Origin: an uncultured Treponema sp.
Lineage (GTDB): Bacteria; Spirochaetota; Spirochaetia; Treponematales; Treponemataceae
DNA: 17,814 bases
Assembly (NCBI GenBank): GCA_905372235.1
Contig: CAJPOF010000052.1
Location: 1-17,814 of the forward strand
Reading direction: 5' to 3'
In this document: positions 8,606-16,566 of the stretch, one piece after another
Layout: every line of letters begins with the position of its first letter
Position numbering within the stretch: the first letter of the stretch is position 1
Position numbers and translations under genes: made by a program
Notes under the pieces: model-generated
Databases searched by the model: none
Seen by the model: only the letters and a program-made list of their open reading frames with translations
What the model was told of the DNA's origin: nothing

Positions 8606-8635
8606 ATAATACGGAATGCAAAAAAACGGTATCAA
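8606..8635 (-). promoter_or_regulatory. pyk promoter, leaderless or near-leaderless
   Basis: On the minus strand TTGATA (8630-8635), an 18-base spacer, then TATTAT (8606-8611), overlapping TATAAT at 8603-8608. Depending on which -10 is used, the RNA would begin 0-5 bases before ATG. The -35 overlaps the stop codon (TGA, 8632-8634) of the upstream gene. Confidence 0.65.
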
Positions 8636-10413
8636 TTAAAAATATATTTAACGCCAAAAGTAAGGGTATTGTACATATCGCCTCCGGAATAAAGATACAT
8701 AAGGTATCCGCCGGTAAGATAAAGGGATGTATAAGGCACCATCATCGAAAGCGTAACGCCGGTCTCAAATCCACGAAACGGCGAATTTTCTTTTCCAATA
8801 AGACTATGGATGGCAGCCCATGCGTTTAGCGAAAGATTTCCTATCGGGCTTGCAGAAAGCGCAAGCGCATTCTTCCAGATAATTTCATCCGCAAAAGCGC
8901 CTCCTTCCCGTCCGTCCAAAAAAATCTGAGTCGTGAATCCCGAAAATATTTTTGAAAAATCAAGTCCAAGCAAAAAAGCGCTGTTCAAGCCTCGCCCGTA
9001 CGCAATTCCATATGGAGAAAACGACGACAAGTTTGAATATCCGTAGCCCAATGAAAGCCCCATGTTAAAATCCATTGAAGAAGTTTTTGCGACAGTACCT
9101 GCGTATTTCATTGAAAAATCGACCATGGCATAAGTTCCTTGCCTTTTTCTGCCGTCGCCGCCTTCGTAAAAGTATGTTCCTTTGTCCAAATAAAACTTCG
9201 TACCAATATCAAAAGACAATCCTTTTATCGGAGCATAATCCAAATAGAATCCCAACGGAAAAGATTCAAGGCTTCCGTCTTTCTTAATTGAAGGATCAAT
9301 GGACATTCCGATATATACAGATGACGCAGGAACGGAAAGAGCGGCGGGAACGCTTCCGAAGCCCAGTCCGCCGGGCGTAAAATCGTAAAGCGGATATTTT
9401 ACCGAATAATCCAAGCGAATCCTTGTCGAAAGAGATTTTTCTTCCGCATTGAAAGTTACGACATACGAGCCTTCGGGAAGTTTTTGCCCATACTCGTCGG
9501 AGCCGTCCCATAAAAACGCCTGTTTCCAAGTCCGGAACAACGGAAATTTCTTTTTGAAGACAACTTTGTTCTCCGGATCAAAAATCAAGACTTCGCCCGA
9601 ACCTTTGCTTGTAACGTAAGCGGAAATCTCACATTCGCCAAGATTACCGGAATACGAAGGATTGAACGCTCCACGGCTCGCGCTTAGGCTTACCAATTCA
9701 AACGGCGCTTCTTCAAGATTCACATATATTCTTTTTATGCGGAATGACGGAACAAAAACCCTTGCCGAAAAATCCCTGTAGCCGAATTTTCTGATTTTCA
9801 CGACATGAAAACCTTCCTCGACTATGTTCATGTTTGAGGAAAGAAGAACCCCGTCGCAATAGTATTGACAATCCGCCTGGTCTGACTGAATTATAAGGAT
9901 TCCTTTCATGCGTTCCATGGTCAAATAGCATGAATTCGATTTTCCGGACAATACATGAAAAACCTGGGATTCAGGCTCATACCCCGGCGCATATGCAGAA
10001 ATTTTGTGAGGTCCTACCTCAATCCATTTTACGAACACGGGAGAAAAGCCCGCATAAACTCCATCGATAAAAACTCGTGCGTTCGGAACATTCGTCTTTA
10101 CGGCAAGGCTTGCGATTTCCACGGATTCGGGCGCTTCGTGAATCTCAGGTTCGTAGGGCAACAAAAAATCCCTTTCCGGCGGTTCTGCTTCTATAAAAAT
10201 CGGGGCGATGCTTTTTAAAAGATTTTCTTCGCCCGCAGAAAGAGAAGAAACTTCCTCTTCCGATTCGGTAAAAAAGTCCGATTCAGAATTTACAGATTTT
10301 GATTCGGAGAAAACATTTCTTGAAGTCCGTTTTTTTTGCGGCAAAGAATAGGAAAACGCCGAAAAAACAAAAGCAAAGAGCAAAAACAAAAAAATGTCTC
10401 TAAATCTTTTCAT
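8632..10413 (-). CDS. PEGA-domain protein with C-terminal outer-membrane beta-barrel-like region
   Basis: 593 residues from ATG at 10413. A signal peptide (MKRFRDIFLFLLFAFVFSAF) is followed by an acidic Ser-rich linker (~30-100) and then two PEGA repeats (~101-166 with VFIDGVYAGFSP, and ~170-234 with YYCDGVLLSSN). Next is a FlgD-like Ig fold (~245-335, with FLWDGSDEYGQKLPEGSYVV). The last ~240 residues are rich in alternating Gly and aromatic strands, end in TFGVKYIFN, and look like an outer-membrane barrel. The likely location is the outer membrane with periplasmic PEGA domains; the function is unknown. An upstream TTG start at 10509 would overlap radC and bury the signal peptide, so it was not used. 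No Shine-Dalgarno is present. Confidence 0.8.
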   Translation of the reverse strand: MKRFRDIFLFLLFAFVFSAFSYSLPQKKRTSRNVFSESKSVNSESDFFTESEEEVSSLSAGEENLLKSIAPIFIEAEPPERDFLLPYEPEIHEAPESVEIASLAVKTNVPNARVFIDGVYAGFSPVFVKWIEVGPHKISAYAPGYEPESQVFHVLSGKSNSCYLTMERMKGILIIQSDQADCQYYCDGVLLSSNMNIVEEGFHVVKIRKFGYRDFSARVFVPSFRIKRIYVNLEEAPFELVSLSASRGAFNPSYSGNLGECEISAYVTSKGSGEVLIFDPENKVVFKKKFPLFRTWKQAFLWDGSDEYGQKLPEGSYVVTFNAEEKSLSTRIRLDYSVKYPLYDFTPGGLGFGSVPAALSVPASSVYIGMSIDPSIKKDGSLESFPLGFYLDYAPIKGLSFDIGTKFYLDKGTYFYEGGDGRKRQGTYAMVDFSMKYAGTVAKTSSMDFNMGLSLGYGYSNLSSFSPYGIAYGRGLNSAFLLGLDFSKIFSGFTTQIFLDGREGGAFADEIIWKNALALSASPIGNLSLNAWAAIHSLIGKENSPFRGFETGVTLSMMVPYTSLYLTGGYLMYLYSGGDMYNTLTFGVKYIFN

Positions 10414-10420
10414 GCCGGCG

Positions 10421-10429
10421 ATTATAGCA
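10421..10429 (-). promoter_or_regulatory. Extended -10 promoter of the PEGA gene, leaderless architecture
   Basis: Minus strand TGCTATAAT is a perfect -10 with the extended TGN motif. Exactly seven bases (10414-10420) separate it from ATG. The matching -35 position (TTTTTA, 10444-10449) is weak, which is usual for extended -10 promoters. It sits in the 37-base gap after radC. Confidence 0.65.
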
Positions 10430-10450
10430 TTTTGAGCGGCAAATAAAAAT

Positions 10451-11098
10451 CTATTTCCCGGTGAAAAAAAGCCCATGCTCCATAAAACTGTAATAGGAAT
10501 TTTTGTCAAAAATCACGTGATCCAAAAGTTCAACGCCTAAAAGTCTTGAGCATTTTAGAAGAATCTCCGTTGTCTCGATGTCCTCTCTGGAAGGCTCGCA
10601 ATTCCCGGACGGATGGTTGTGGGCGACTATGACAGCCGCCGCATTGTTTTTTAATGCCTCGCAGAAAACTTCCCTCGGATGAACCAACGCCTTGTTCACA
10701 GTGCCGACGGAAACCACCCTTATTTCAAGAATCTCGTGGCCACCGTTCAAACTTATACACAAGAAATGCTCCTGCGGATAAATCGAATAACTGCGCACGA
10801 AGGGAACTATGTCCGATGGAGTCCGAATCAGCGCATTGTTATGAAGATTTCTTCGCCTGCCGAATTCGTAGGCGGCTGCAACGGTCAAAGCCTTGCCTTC
10901 ACCCATGCCCTTTACGGAAAGGAGCTTGTCGACAAGGTTTTCCCGATTCGCCTCTCCGATTTTATTCATCACCACGGACGCAAGCCTGTCAACGGGAACA
11001 TTTTTAGTTCCCGTTCCAAGCATGAGCATTAAAAGCTCAACGTCGGAGGCGTAGCCTATGCCGCGTTTTAGAGTCAGCTCTCGTATGTCAGGTTTCAT
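10451..11098 (-). CDS. radC: RadC-family JAB1/MPN-domain protein
   Basis: 215 residues from the second of two adjacent ATGs (11098). The SD core AGGA ends six bases before it, against three for the first ATG (11101). The N-terminal part holds a helix-hairpin-helix (LLSVKGMGEGKALTVAAAYEFGRR). The C-terminal part is the MPN domain with a complete JAMM metal motif: E126 in ILEIR, then HNHPSGNCEPSRED with H161, H163, S165 and D174 (numbered from the first ATG). Despite its name, a DNA-repair role for RadC is not established; it is a putative metallo-hydrolase often linked to mobile DNA, but here it sits among housekeeping genes. It lies 43 bases upstream of the PEGA protein stretch and may share its transcript. 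Confidence 0.95.
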   Translation of the reverse strand: MKPDIRELTLKRGIGYASDVELLMLMLGTGTKNVPVDRLASVVMNKIGEANRENLVDKLLSVKGMGEGKALTVAAAYEFGRRRNLHNNALIRTPSDIVPFVRSYSIYPQEHFLCISLNGGHEILEIRVVSVGTVNKALVHPREVFCEALKNNAAAVIVAHNHPSGNCEPSREDIETTEILLKCSRLLGVELLDHVIFDKNSYYSFMEHGLFFTGK

Positions 11099-11099
11099 C

Positions 11100-11145
11100 A
11101 TTTTTCCTAAAATAGATTTTCTTACGTATCTTATTTAGGAAAAAT
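11100..11145 (-). promoter_or_regulatory. Inverted repeat covering the radC ribosome-binding site
   Basis: ATTTTTCCTAA (11100-11110) and TTAGGAAAAAT (11135-11145) are perfect 11-bp inverted copies with a 24-base spacer. In the mRNA the upstream arm could pair with the AGGAAAAAT that carries the Shine-Dalgarno and start. It could equally be an operator. Confidence 0.4.
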
Positions 11146-11203
11146 GTATTAAAAACTGACAATCATCGGCGTTTTTTTTCAGAAAATCTTGAAAATCAGC
11201 GAA

Positions 11204-12607
11204 TCAATACACAACTGCAATCTTTCTTTTAGGAAGTTTTCCCGAAAGGACTCCATTTTTTACGCTGAATTTCAACTTGTTCGCTTTGTCCTTGTATTGT
11301 CCGTCCTGCAGATTTATCGGGAAACTTACAGCCGTCGGTTTGTAACCTACATTCACGATGACAGCACCTCTGTTTCCTCGCTTTACGATAAGAACGGAAC
11401 TGTCCGCACCGTTGAAAAGTTCCTCGTCCTCGCCTATCATTTCTTTTCTGAAAAGATTCACGGCTTTTACCTCAGGATGCTTGAATTCGTCATTTCCGGC
11501 ATCTCCAATCTGACTTTCGCCGGGGAACTGCACCCCTTCCGCACCTTTTGGTCTAGAGAAGAAAAGCGGAGTTCCATTTTTTCTTGAACAGATAATCGCC
11601 CAGCCCGAACGTAAGTCAAAGTTCAAAAGCCCAGCGGACTCGCCCTTGTTTGCGTAAGTATCGTGGGACTCCACCCAAGTTACAAGTCTTTCCGGACCTG
11701 CGTCGTTCTTGAAATCCTTTAAGCCAGCAGCAAGATATTTCTGTTTTTTTGCGCCGGCGCGAAGCATCGCACCGTACTTGCTTGCCACAACGGCCATTAA
11801 TTTTCCGTATTCGTCTTCCCTTGAATAACCGTCCTGAAGGACTTCGCCGTACATGAAAAGGTTCTCGGCATCGTGGAGCATGACTCCGTTTATCGCTTTT
11901 TTTCCGGTGAAAATCAGCCAAAAATCGTTCTGCACGGATTTAGGATCTTTAGGGTCGTCGGGAAGTCCGATATGCTTTGCGGTGTCGAACCTGAATCCGT
12001 TTGCCCCACAGTCTATAACGTCGTTCATAAAATTCATGAAATAAGCCTGAAACTTGGGATTTTCAGTGTTCACGTCGGGAAGTCCGCCCATGGAATAGGT
12101 CGTGCATTGAAGCCTGTCGCCGAAATTCGAGATTCCCCGTTTTTCGCCCTCGTGATACATATTTTCCATTCCGCCCACAGCGTCGACAAAATCTTTGCTT
12201 ATCTTGTCTTTTCTTGGAGTGGTATGATTCGGAAGGACATCGACTATAACGCCGATTCCAAGTTCCTTTGCCTTTTTGCACATGCTGATAAAATCGTCGC
12301 GAGTTCCAAGTTGGTAATTCCCGATTTTCCAGTCGACAGGCTGATAATGGTAGTACCATTTTCCTGTGGCATCCATGCCCATAAGGTCAAGACCGCCGTA
12401 ATCACCCTCAAGACACGTGTTTATCGGAGAGGGCTGAACGGCGGTAAAACCGGCATCCGCGATTTCGGGAAGTTTTTCTTCGATTGTCTTGAACGACCAG
12501 CAGAAAGCGTGAAGGATAGCTCCGTTTTTTATGCTTTCCTTAGTTTGAGAGACAATGTTCGAGCAGAGAAAAACCGCTACAACAAAAATCAAAATGTTCT
12601 TTTTCAT
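11204..12607 (-). CDS. Secreted GH13 alpha-amylase
   Basis: 467 residues from ATG at 12607, with GGGTAGGTG five bases upstream; this places a signal peptide (MKKNILIFVVAVFLCSNIVS) at the N-terminus. The GH13 (beta/alpha)8 motifs are complete: region I DVLPNH (123-128), region II GFRFDTAKH with nucleophile D208 and R206, region III YGEVL with acid/base E255, and region IV SHD (H315, D316). An N-terminal strand LHAFCWSFKTIEEKLPEIADAG is typical of family 13. The C-terminal ~80 residues look like the usual beta-sandwich domain C. It should hydrolyse alpha-1,4-glucans such as starch outside the cytoplasm, which fits a saccharolytic lifestyle. The start is 40 bases after leuB, and no separate promoter was found. 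Confidence 0.93.
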   Translation of the reverse strand: MKKNILIFVVAVFLCSNIVSQTKESIKNGAILHAFCWSFKTIEEKLPEIADAGFTAVQPSPINTCLEGDYGGLDLMGMDATGKWYYHYQPVDWKIGNYQLGTRDDFISMCKKAKELGIGVIVDVLPNHTTPRKDKISKDFVDAVGGMENMYHEGEKRGISNFGDRLQCTTYSMGGLPDVNTENPKFQAYFMNFMNDVIDCGANGFRFDTAKHIGLPDDPKDPKSVQNDFWLIFTGKKAINGVMLHDAENLFMYGEVLQDGYSREDEYGKLMAVVASKYGAMLRAGAKKQKYLAAGLKDFKNDAGPERLVTWVESHDTYANKGESAGLLNFDLRSGWAIICSRKNGTPLFFSRPKGAEGVQFPGESQIGDAGNDEFKHPEVKAVNLFRKEMIGEDEELFNGADSSVLIVKRGNRGAVIVNVGYKPTAVSFPINLQDGQYKDKANKLKFSVKNGVLSGKLPKRKIAVVY

Positions 12608-12647
12608 AAAAACACCTACCCTATAATTTTTAGACCGCAACCGATCT

Positions 12648-13742
12648 TTATCTGCTTAAATATGAGCATACGAGCTGCCCCATTTTTTTAGTTCCGGCAA
12701 GTTTTCCGGCTTTCTTACACTCTTCAAGAGCGTCGCCGGCAATGTCCTTGCATCTCCAGCCGTCGCCAAGAACAGAAGAAACCGCCGCCTCGATTGCGGA
12801 CGCTTCTTTTTCAAGTCCGAAATCGTATCGCAAAAGCATGGCTGCGCTAAGAATCGTGGCAAGCGGATTTGCGATATCAAGACCCGCAATGTCCGGCGCA
12901 GAACCGTGTATAGGTTCGTAAAGCCCCGGACCTGAACCGTCGCCTATACTTGCCGAAGCCAGCATTCCTATGCTTCCGGTAATCTGGCTTGCCTCGTCGG
13001 ATATTATGTCGCCGAACATATTGCTTGTTACGATTACATCGAACTGATTGGGATTTTTTACAAGCTGCATGGAAGCGTTGTCAACGTAAAGCGAATTGAA
13101 CTCGACATCGGGATATTCGGTTTTTATTTCGTCGGCAATTTTTCTCCAAAGCTGGCTTGACACAAGGATATTAGCCTTGTCAACAAGCGTAAGTTTTTTT
13201 CGCCGCTTTCTTGCGTAATCAAATCCGATGCGGATAATCCGTTCGATTTCCATGCGGCTATATTTTTCCGTGTCCCAAGCGACATTTCCGTCGTCGCTTG
13301 TGCCTTTTTCGCCGAAATAAATTCCGCCTGTAAGTTCCCGGACGATAAGAATGTCAATTCCGTCGCCTACAATTCCGTCTTTTAGCGGACAAGCGGATTT
13401 CAGTTCTTTCCACATGACGGCAGGACGAAGGTTTGCGAACACTTTAAGCCCTCCCCTCAGTCCCAAAAGAGCTTTTTCGGGTCGAAGTTCCGACGGAAGA
13501 ACATCCCACTTTGGACCTCCGACAGCACCGAGAAGGCAGGCATCGGAAGACTTGCACAATTCAAGCTGCTCTTCAGGAAGAGGTTTTCCGAATTTTTCTA
13601 TCGCACTGCCGCCTGCGACGACATTCCTGTAGTTGAACTTGTGGTTAAATTTTTTTGCGACCACATCAAGGACATTTACGGCTTCCGAGACGACATCAGG
13701 ACCTATTCCGTCTCCGGGAATCAACGCTATCGTTTTTTCCAT
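12648..13742 (-). CDS. leuB: 3-isopropylmalate dehydrogenase
   Basis: 364 residues, the usual length. It oxidatively decarboxylates 3-isopropylmalate with NAD in leucine synthesis. Family features include IPGDGIGP (8-15), the substrate arginines in LLGLRGGLKVFANLRP (R96, R106) and R135, the LeuB-type VRELTGGIYFG (134-144), K189 in VDKANIL, the metal aspartates D221, D245 and D249, and the NAD-binding GSAPDIAG (280-287). AGGTGA at 13747-13752 sets the ATG. No other leucine genes are nearby; a secreted amylase follows after 40 bases, an unusual pairing. Confidence 0.96.
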   Translation of the reverse strand: MEKTIALIPGDGIGPDVVSEAVNVLDVVAKKFNHKFNYRNVVAGGSAIEKFGKPLPEEQLELCKSSDACLLGAVGGPKWDVLPSELRPEKALLGLRGGLKVFANLRPAVMWKELKSACPLKDGIVGDGIDILIVRELTGGIYFGEKGTSDDGNVAWDTEKYSRMEIERIIRIGFDYARKRRKKLTLVDKANILVSSQLWRKIADEIKTEYPDVEFNSLYVDNASMQLVKNPNQFDVIVTSNMFGDIISDEASQITGSIGMLASASIGDGSGPGLYEPIHGSAPDIAGLDIANPLATILSAAMLLRYDFGLEKEASAIEAAVSSVLGDGWRCKDIAGDALEECKKAGKLAGTKKMGQLVCSYLSR

Positions 13743-13822
13743 ACAATCACCTACAAATATTTTGTTTCGGATATTATGAAAAAATCCGCCTGAAAAAGCA
13801 AGGCTATTTTTTCACAGCTTCA

Positions 13823-13851
13823 ATTATACGCACGGATTGCCGATTGAACAA
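13823..13851 (-). promoter_or_regulatory. leuB promoter with ~73-base leader
   Basis: Minus strand TTGTTC (13846-13851), a 17-base spacer, then a perfect TATAAT (13823-13828). A second weaker pair (TTGCTT, 17 bases, CATAAT; 13773-13801) lies closer to the gene. No leucine-rich leader peptide or T-box-like element was recognised in the leader. Confidence 0.6.
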
Positions 13852-13874
13852 TTTTTATGCACAAAAGTTTCGGC

Positions 13875-15896
13875 TTATTTAAGATAGACCATCAAAAGCA
13901 TTATGTCGGAATTTCTGATTCCGCTGATTCGTTCCGCCTGCCCCAGCGTAAGAGGTCTGATTTTTTCGAGCTTGTTTCTGCTTTCGGCACTTAACGAAGG
14001 AATTGCCCCGTAATCAAAGTCCATGGGAATATGGAGATTTTCAAGCCTGCGAAGTTTTTCCACTCGTCTGTCTTGCTTTTCGATGTAATATTTGTACTTG
14101 AAATCTATTTTTGCACCTTCCCACAAAGCGTTCTCGTAGCCCGGATTTTCTAGGTCAGGTTCTTTTAGCAATCGGGAAAGGATTTCGTCCTGCACAGCAT
14201 ATTTTTCCTGTATTTTTTCAAACTCGGCTTTTGTCTTTAGCCCAAAACGAAAAGCATATTCGGAAAGCCTTCTGTCCGCAGTGTCGTGCCTTAGTTTAAG
14301 TCTGTATTCTGCACGCGCGGTGAACATTCTGTAAGGCTCTTTTGTTCCAAGCGTTACCAAATCGTCTATAAGAACGCCGATGTACGCCTCGTCTCTGGCT
14401 AAAATCAACGGATTGTAGGTTGGGATTTTTTCAAAATTGTCAAAACCGTTCTTTTTTTGGAAATCCTTTTCAAAATCGTTCAAAAATTTTGAAATCTTAA
14501 AATCGGATTTTAAATTTTCAGTTTGATTTTTGTTTTTTGCATCGAATGAAAAATCGCTTGCGCAAAGTTCCGAAAGAGGACCTGAAATCTTTTTGTGCTC
14601 CTTTGAATAAAGAGCTGCGTTTATTCCTGCCACAAGCCCCTGTCCCGCCGCCTCTTCGTAGCCCGACGTTCCATTTATCTGCCCTGCGTTGAAAAGTCCC
14701 GCGACACGCTTTGTCTCAAGACTTGCAAAAAGCTGGGTAGGCTCAACGTAGTCATATTCCACGGCATAGCCCGGTCTTGACTGAACGGCGTTCTCGAATC
14801 CTTTCATCGTGCGCATGAACGAATCCTGAACGCTTTCTGGAAGACTTGACGAAAGCCCGTTCAGATACATTTCGTCGGTATCCAAACCTTCCGGCTCGAC
14901 AAAAATCTGGTGGCGTTCCCGCTCCGAAAACCTCATTACCTTGTCTTCTATCGATGGGCAATAGCGTGGACCGATTCCGCTTATTTTTCCGCTGAACAAG
15001 GGAGAACGATTTATGTTCTCCCTAATTATTCTGTGGGTGTCGGAGTTTGTGTAGACCATGTGGCACGAAACCATAGGTCGCTCTATTCTGCAATTTGAAA
15101 AACTGAACGGAAGCGCTTCCGCATCTCCTGAATTTTCTTCCAGTTTTGAAAAATCAATCGATTTACGTAGAACCCTAGGCGGAGTTCCGGTTTTTAGCCT
15201 TCCTGTTGTAAAGCCCAGCCGATTAAGGCTTTGCGTAAGACCGAAAGCCACCGCCTCTCCAAGCCGACCAGAAGGCGCATCGTAGTCGCCAATGAATATT
15301 CTTCCTCCAAGAAAAGTTCCGGTCGTAAGCACAACAGCCCTGCAAGGAATAAGCCTCCCTCGTTCGGTGGCAACCCCCGTAACTTTTTGCCGCATTTTTG
15401 AAAACATCGCATCGGATTTTTCAGTTCCTCGAGATTCGCCGGGAATCGTTCCTTTTTCGGCGGAACTGTCTGCGTTCGGCGGAAGAGGCGTGTCGGAAAT
15501 CACCGTAAGGATTTCCGTAACCGTATCCATGAGCGTGTAAAGATTTTCCTGATTTTCTACAGTTTTTCTTGCAAGCCGGGAATATTCGATTTTATCCGCC
15601 TGGCTTCTTGGAGCCTGAACGGCAGGGCCGCGGCTTTTGTTCAACATTCTAAACTGGATCATAGAACCGTCGATAAGCTTTGCCATCTCGCCGCCAAGCG
15701 CGTCAATCTCTCGAACAATGTTCCCTTTGGCGATTCCGCCTATCGAAGGATTGCAGCTCATTCTGCCTATCGTATCGGGACTTTGAGTAACCGCAAGCGT
15801 TTTTAGCCCCATTCTCGCAGACGAAAGAGCCGCCTCGATTCCGGCATGCCCCAGCCCGACGACAACGACATCATAAAAATCATAAAATCCCGACAT
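13875..15896 (-). CDS. mnmG: tRNA uridine-34 carboxymethylaminomethyl modification enzyme MnmG
   Basis: With MnmE, it makes the cmnm5 modification at U34 of certain tRNAs, using FAD. 673 residues from ATG at 15896. It has the FAD-binding GLGHAG (14-19), MSCNPSIGGIAKG (46-58), the conserved GTGTFLGG-like TTGTFLGG (191-198), LKTGTPPR, and the C-terminal RISGIRNSDI ... LMVYLK. The length exceeds the ~620-630 usual for the family, mainly through a ~37-residue low-complexity insertion at about 134-170 (PLPPNADSSAEKGTIPGESR) between two core strands. A TTG at 15932 further upstream lies in the -35 box and was rejected. No Shine-Dalgarno; TATAAT lies seven bases before ATG. The adjoining mnmE is not in the window. 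Confidence 0.96.
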   Translation of the reverse strand: MSGFYDFYDVVVVGLGHAGIEAALSSARMGLKTLAVTQSPDTIGRMSCNPSIGGIAKGNIVREIDALGGEMAKLIDGSMIQFRMLNKSRGPAVQAPRSQADKIEYSRLARKTVENQENLYTLMDTVTEILTVISDTPLPPNADSSAEKGTIPGESRGTEKSDAMFSKMRQKVTGVATERGRLIPCRAVVLTTGTFLGGRIFIGDYDAPSGRLGEAVAFGLTQSLNRLGFTTGRLKTGTPPRVLRKSIDFSKLEENSGDAEALPFSFSNCRIERPMVSCHMVYTNSDTHRIIRENINRSPLFSGKISGIGPRYCPSIEDKVMRFSERERHQIFVEPEGLDTDEMYLNGLSSSLPESVQDSFMRTMKGFENAVQSRPGYAVEYDYVEPTQLFASLETKRVAGLFNAGQINGTSGYEEAAGQGLVAGINAALYSKEHKKISGPLSELCASDFSFDAKNKNQTENLKSDFKISKFLNDFEKDFQKKNGFDNFEKIPTYNPLILARDEAYIGVLIDDLVTLGTKEPYRMFTARAEYRLKLRHDTADRRLSEYAFRFGLKTKAEFEKIQEKYAVQDEILSRLLKEPDLENPGYENALWEGAKIDFKYKYYIEKQDRRVEKLRRLENLHIPMDFDYGAIPSLSAESRNKLEKIRPLTLGQAERISGIRNSDIMLLMVYLK

Positions 15897-15903
15897 GAAA
15901 AAA

Positions 15904-15932
15904 ATTATAGTGATTTTAGAACGCTTGTACAA
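15904..15932 (-). promoter_or_regulatory. mnmG promoter, leaderless architecture
   Basis: Minus strand TTGTAC (15927-15932), a 17-base spacer, perfect TATAAT (15904-15909), then seven bases and ATG. The predicted transcription start falls on or one base before the A of ATG. Confidence 0.65.
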
Positions 15933-16086
15933 ACAGAAGACTTTTATATGAATGGAAATTGATTTTGATTGATTTTCGAAAAGTCTTAATTTTTTGCAGG
16001 AATTTTAAAAAATCTAAATTTTTCAACGTTTTTTAAAAAGCATTTTTAGCGTCAGTTTTAAGCGGAAATACAGCGGCTGAACAAAA

Positions 16087-16473
16087 TCATTTTCCTTTCA
16101 TGTAGCGTCTGATTCCTTCAACTATGTCGCCGTCTATGACGTGTTCCACTCGGCAAGCGTTTCTTTCCGCCTGCGCCGCTCCTACTCCCGTTATTTCCAT
16201 GAAAAAATTCGTCAAAAGTCTATGGCGATCGTAGATTTTTTCGGCGCACGCTTTTCCGCTTTCAGTGAATTTTATAATCTGGTTTTCGTCAAAAAAAATA
16301 AAGCCGTCGTCCCGCAATATTCCCATGGCGCGGCTTACGCTCGGCTTTGTAACGCCAAGTTTTCTTGCCACATCCACAGAATGGCAGTCGCCCTTTTCGT
16401 TCTGAATCATAAGGATTGCTTCAAGATAATCCTCTCCGGATTCGTGCATTCTTGGTTCAGGTCTGCTTTCCAT
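16087..16473 (-). CDS. DtxR/MntR-family metal-dependent transcriptional regulator, short form
   Basis: 128 residues from ATG at 16473. An N-terminal winged helix-turn-helix (DVARKLGVTKPSVSRAMGIL, ~34-53) is followed by the metal-binding dimerisation domain; the SH3-like third domain of DtxR is absent, as in MntR. By motif alignment the metal ligands are D15 and E18 (EDYLEAI), H84 (DRHRLL), C107, E110 and H111 (ACRVEH). D15 is MntR-like and the Cys is DtxR-like, so metal choice (Mn or Fe) is uncertain. Upstream ATG 16482 overlaps the -10 box and would not be transcribed, so the fourth codon is chosen. No metal transporter is adjacent. It probably represses metal-uptake genes elsewhere. Confidence 0.92.
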   Translation of the reverse strand: MESRPEPRMHESGEDYLEAILMIQNEKGDCHSVDVARKLGVTKPSVSRAMGILRDDGFIFFDENQIIKFTESGKACAEKIYDRHRLLTNFFMEITGVGAAQAERNACRVEHVIDGDIVEGIRRYMKGK

Positions 16474-16480
16474 GGGAAGC

Positions 16481-16509
16481 ATTTTAACACATATTCTAAC
16501 GCTTGTCAG
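16481..16509 (-). promoter_or_regulatory. Promoter of the MntR-like gene, leaderless architecture
   Basis: Minus strand CTGACA (16504-16509, five of six to consensus), a 17-base spacer, TAAAAT (16481-16486) with extended TGT before it, then seven bases to ATG 16473. The leader would be 0-1 bases. Confidence 0.7.
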
Positions 16510-16566
16510 AAAATTACCTGCGGATTTTAGAATATGCTTTTGAAAATCGATTCGAGCGAATTCCGA

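Noticed and set aside
10414..10509. Upstream TTG start for the PEGA protein
   Set aside because: It would overlap radC and place 32 residues before a clear signal peptide; the promoter at 10421 lies inside this extension.
10451..11098. radC as a sign of a mobile element
   Set aside because: No integrase, transposase or attachment-like repeats are nearby, and the neighbours are chromosomal genes.
12608..12640. Upstream TTG start for the amylase
   Set aside because: The ATG at 12607 has a good ribosome-binding site and begins a signal peptide.
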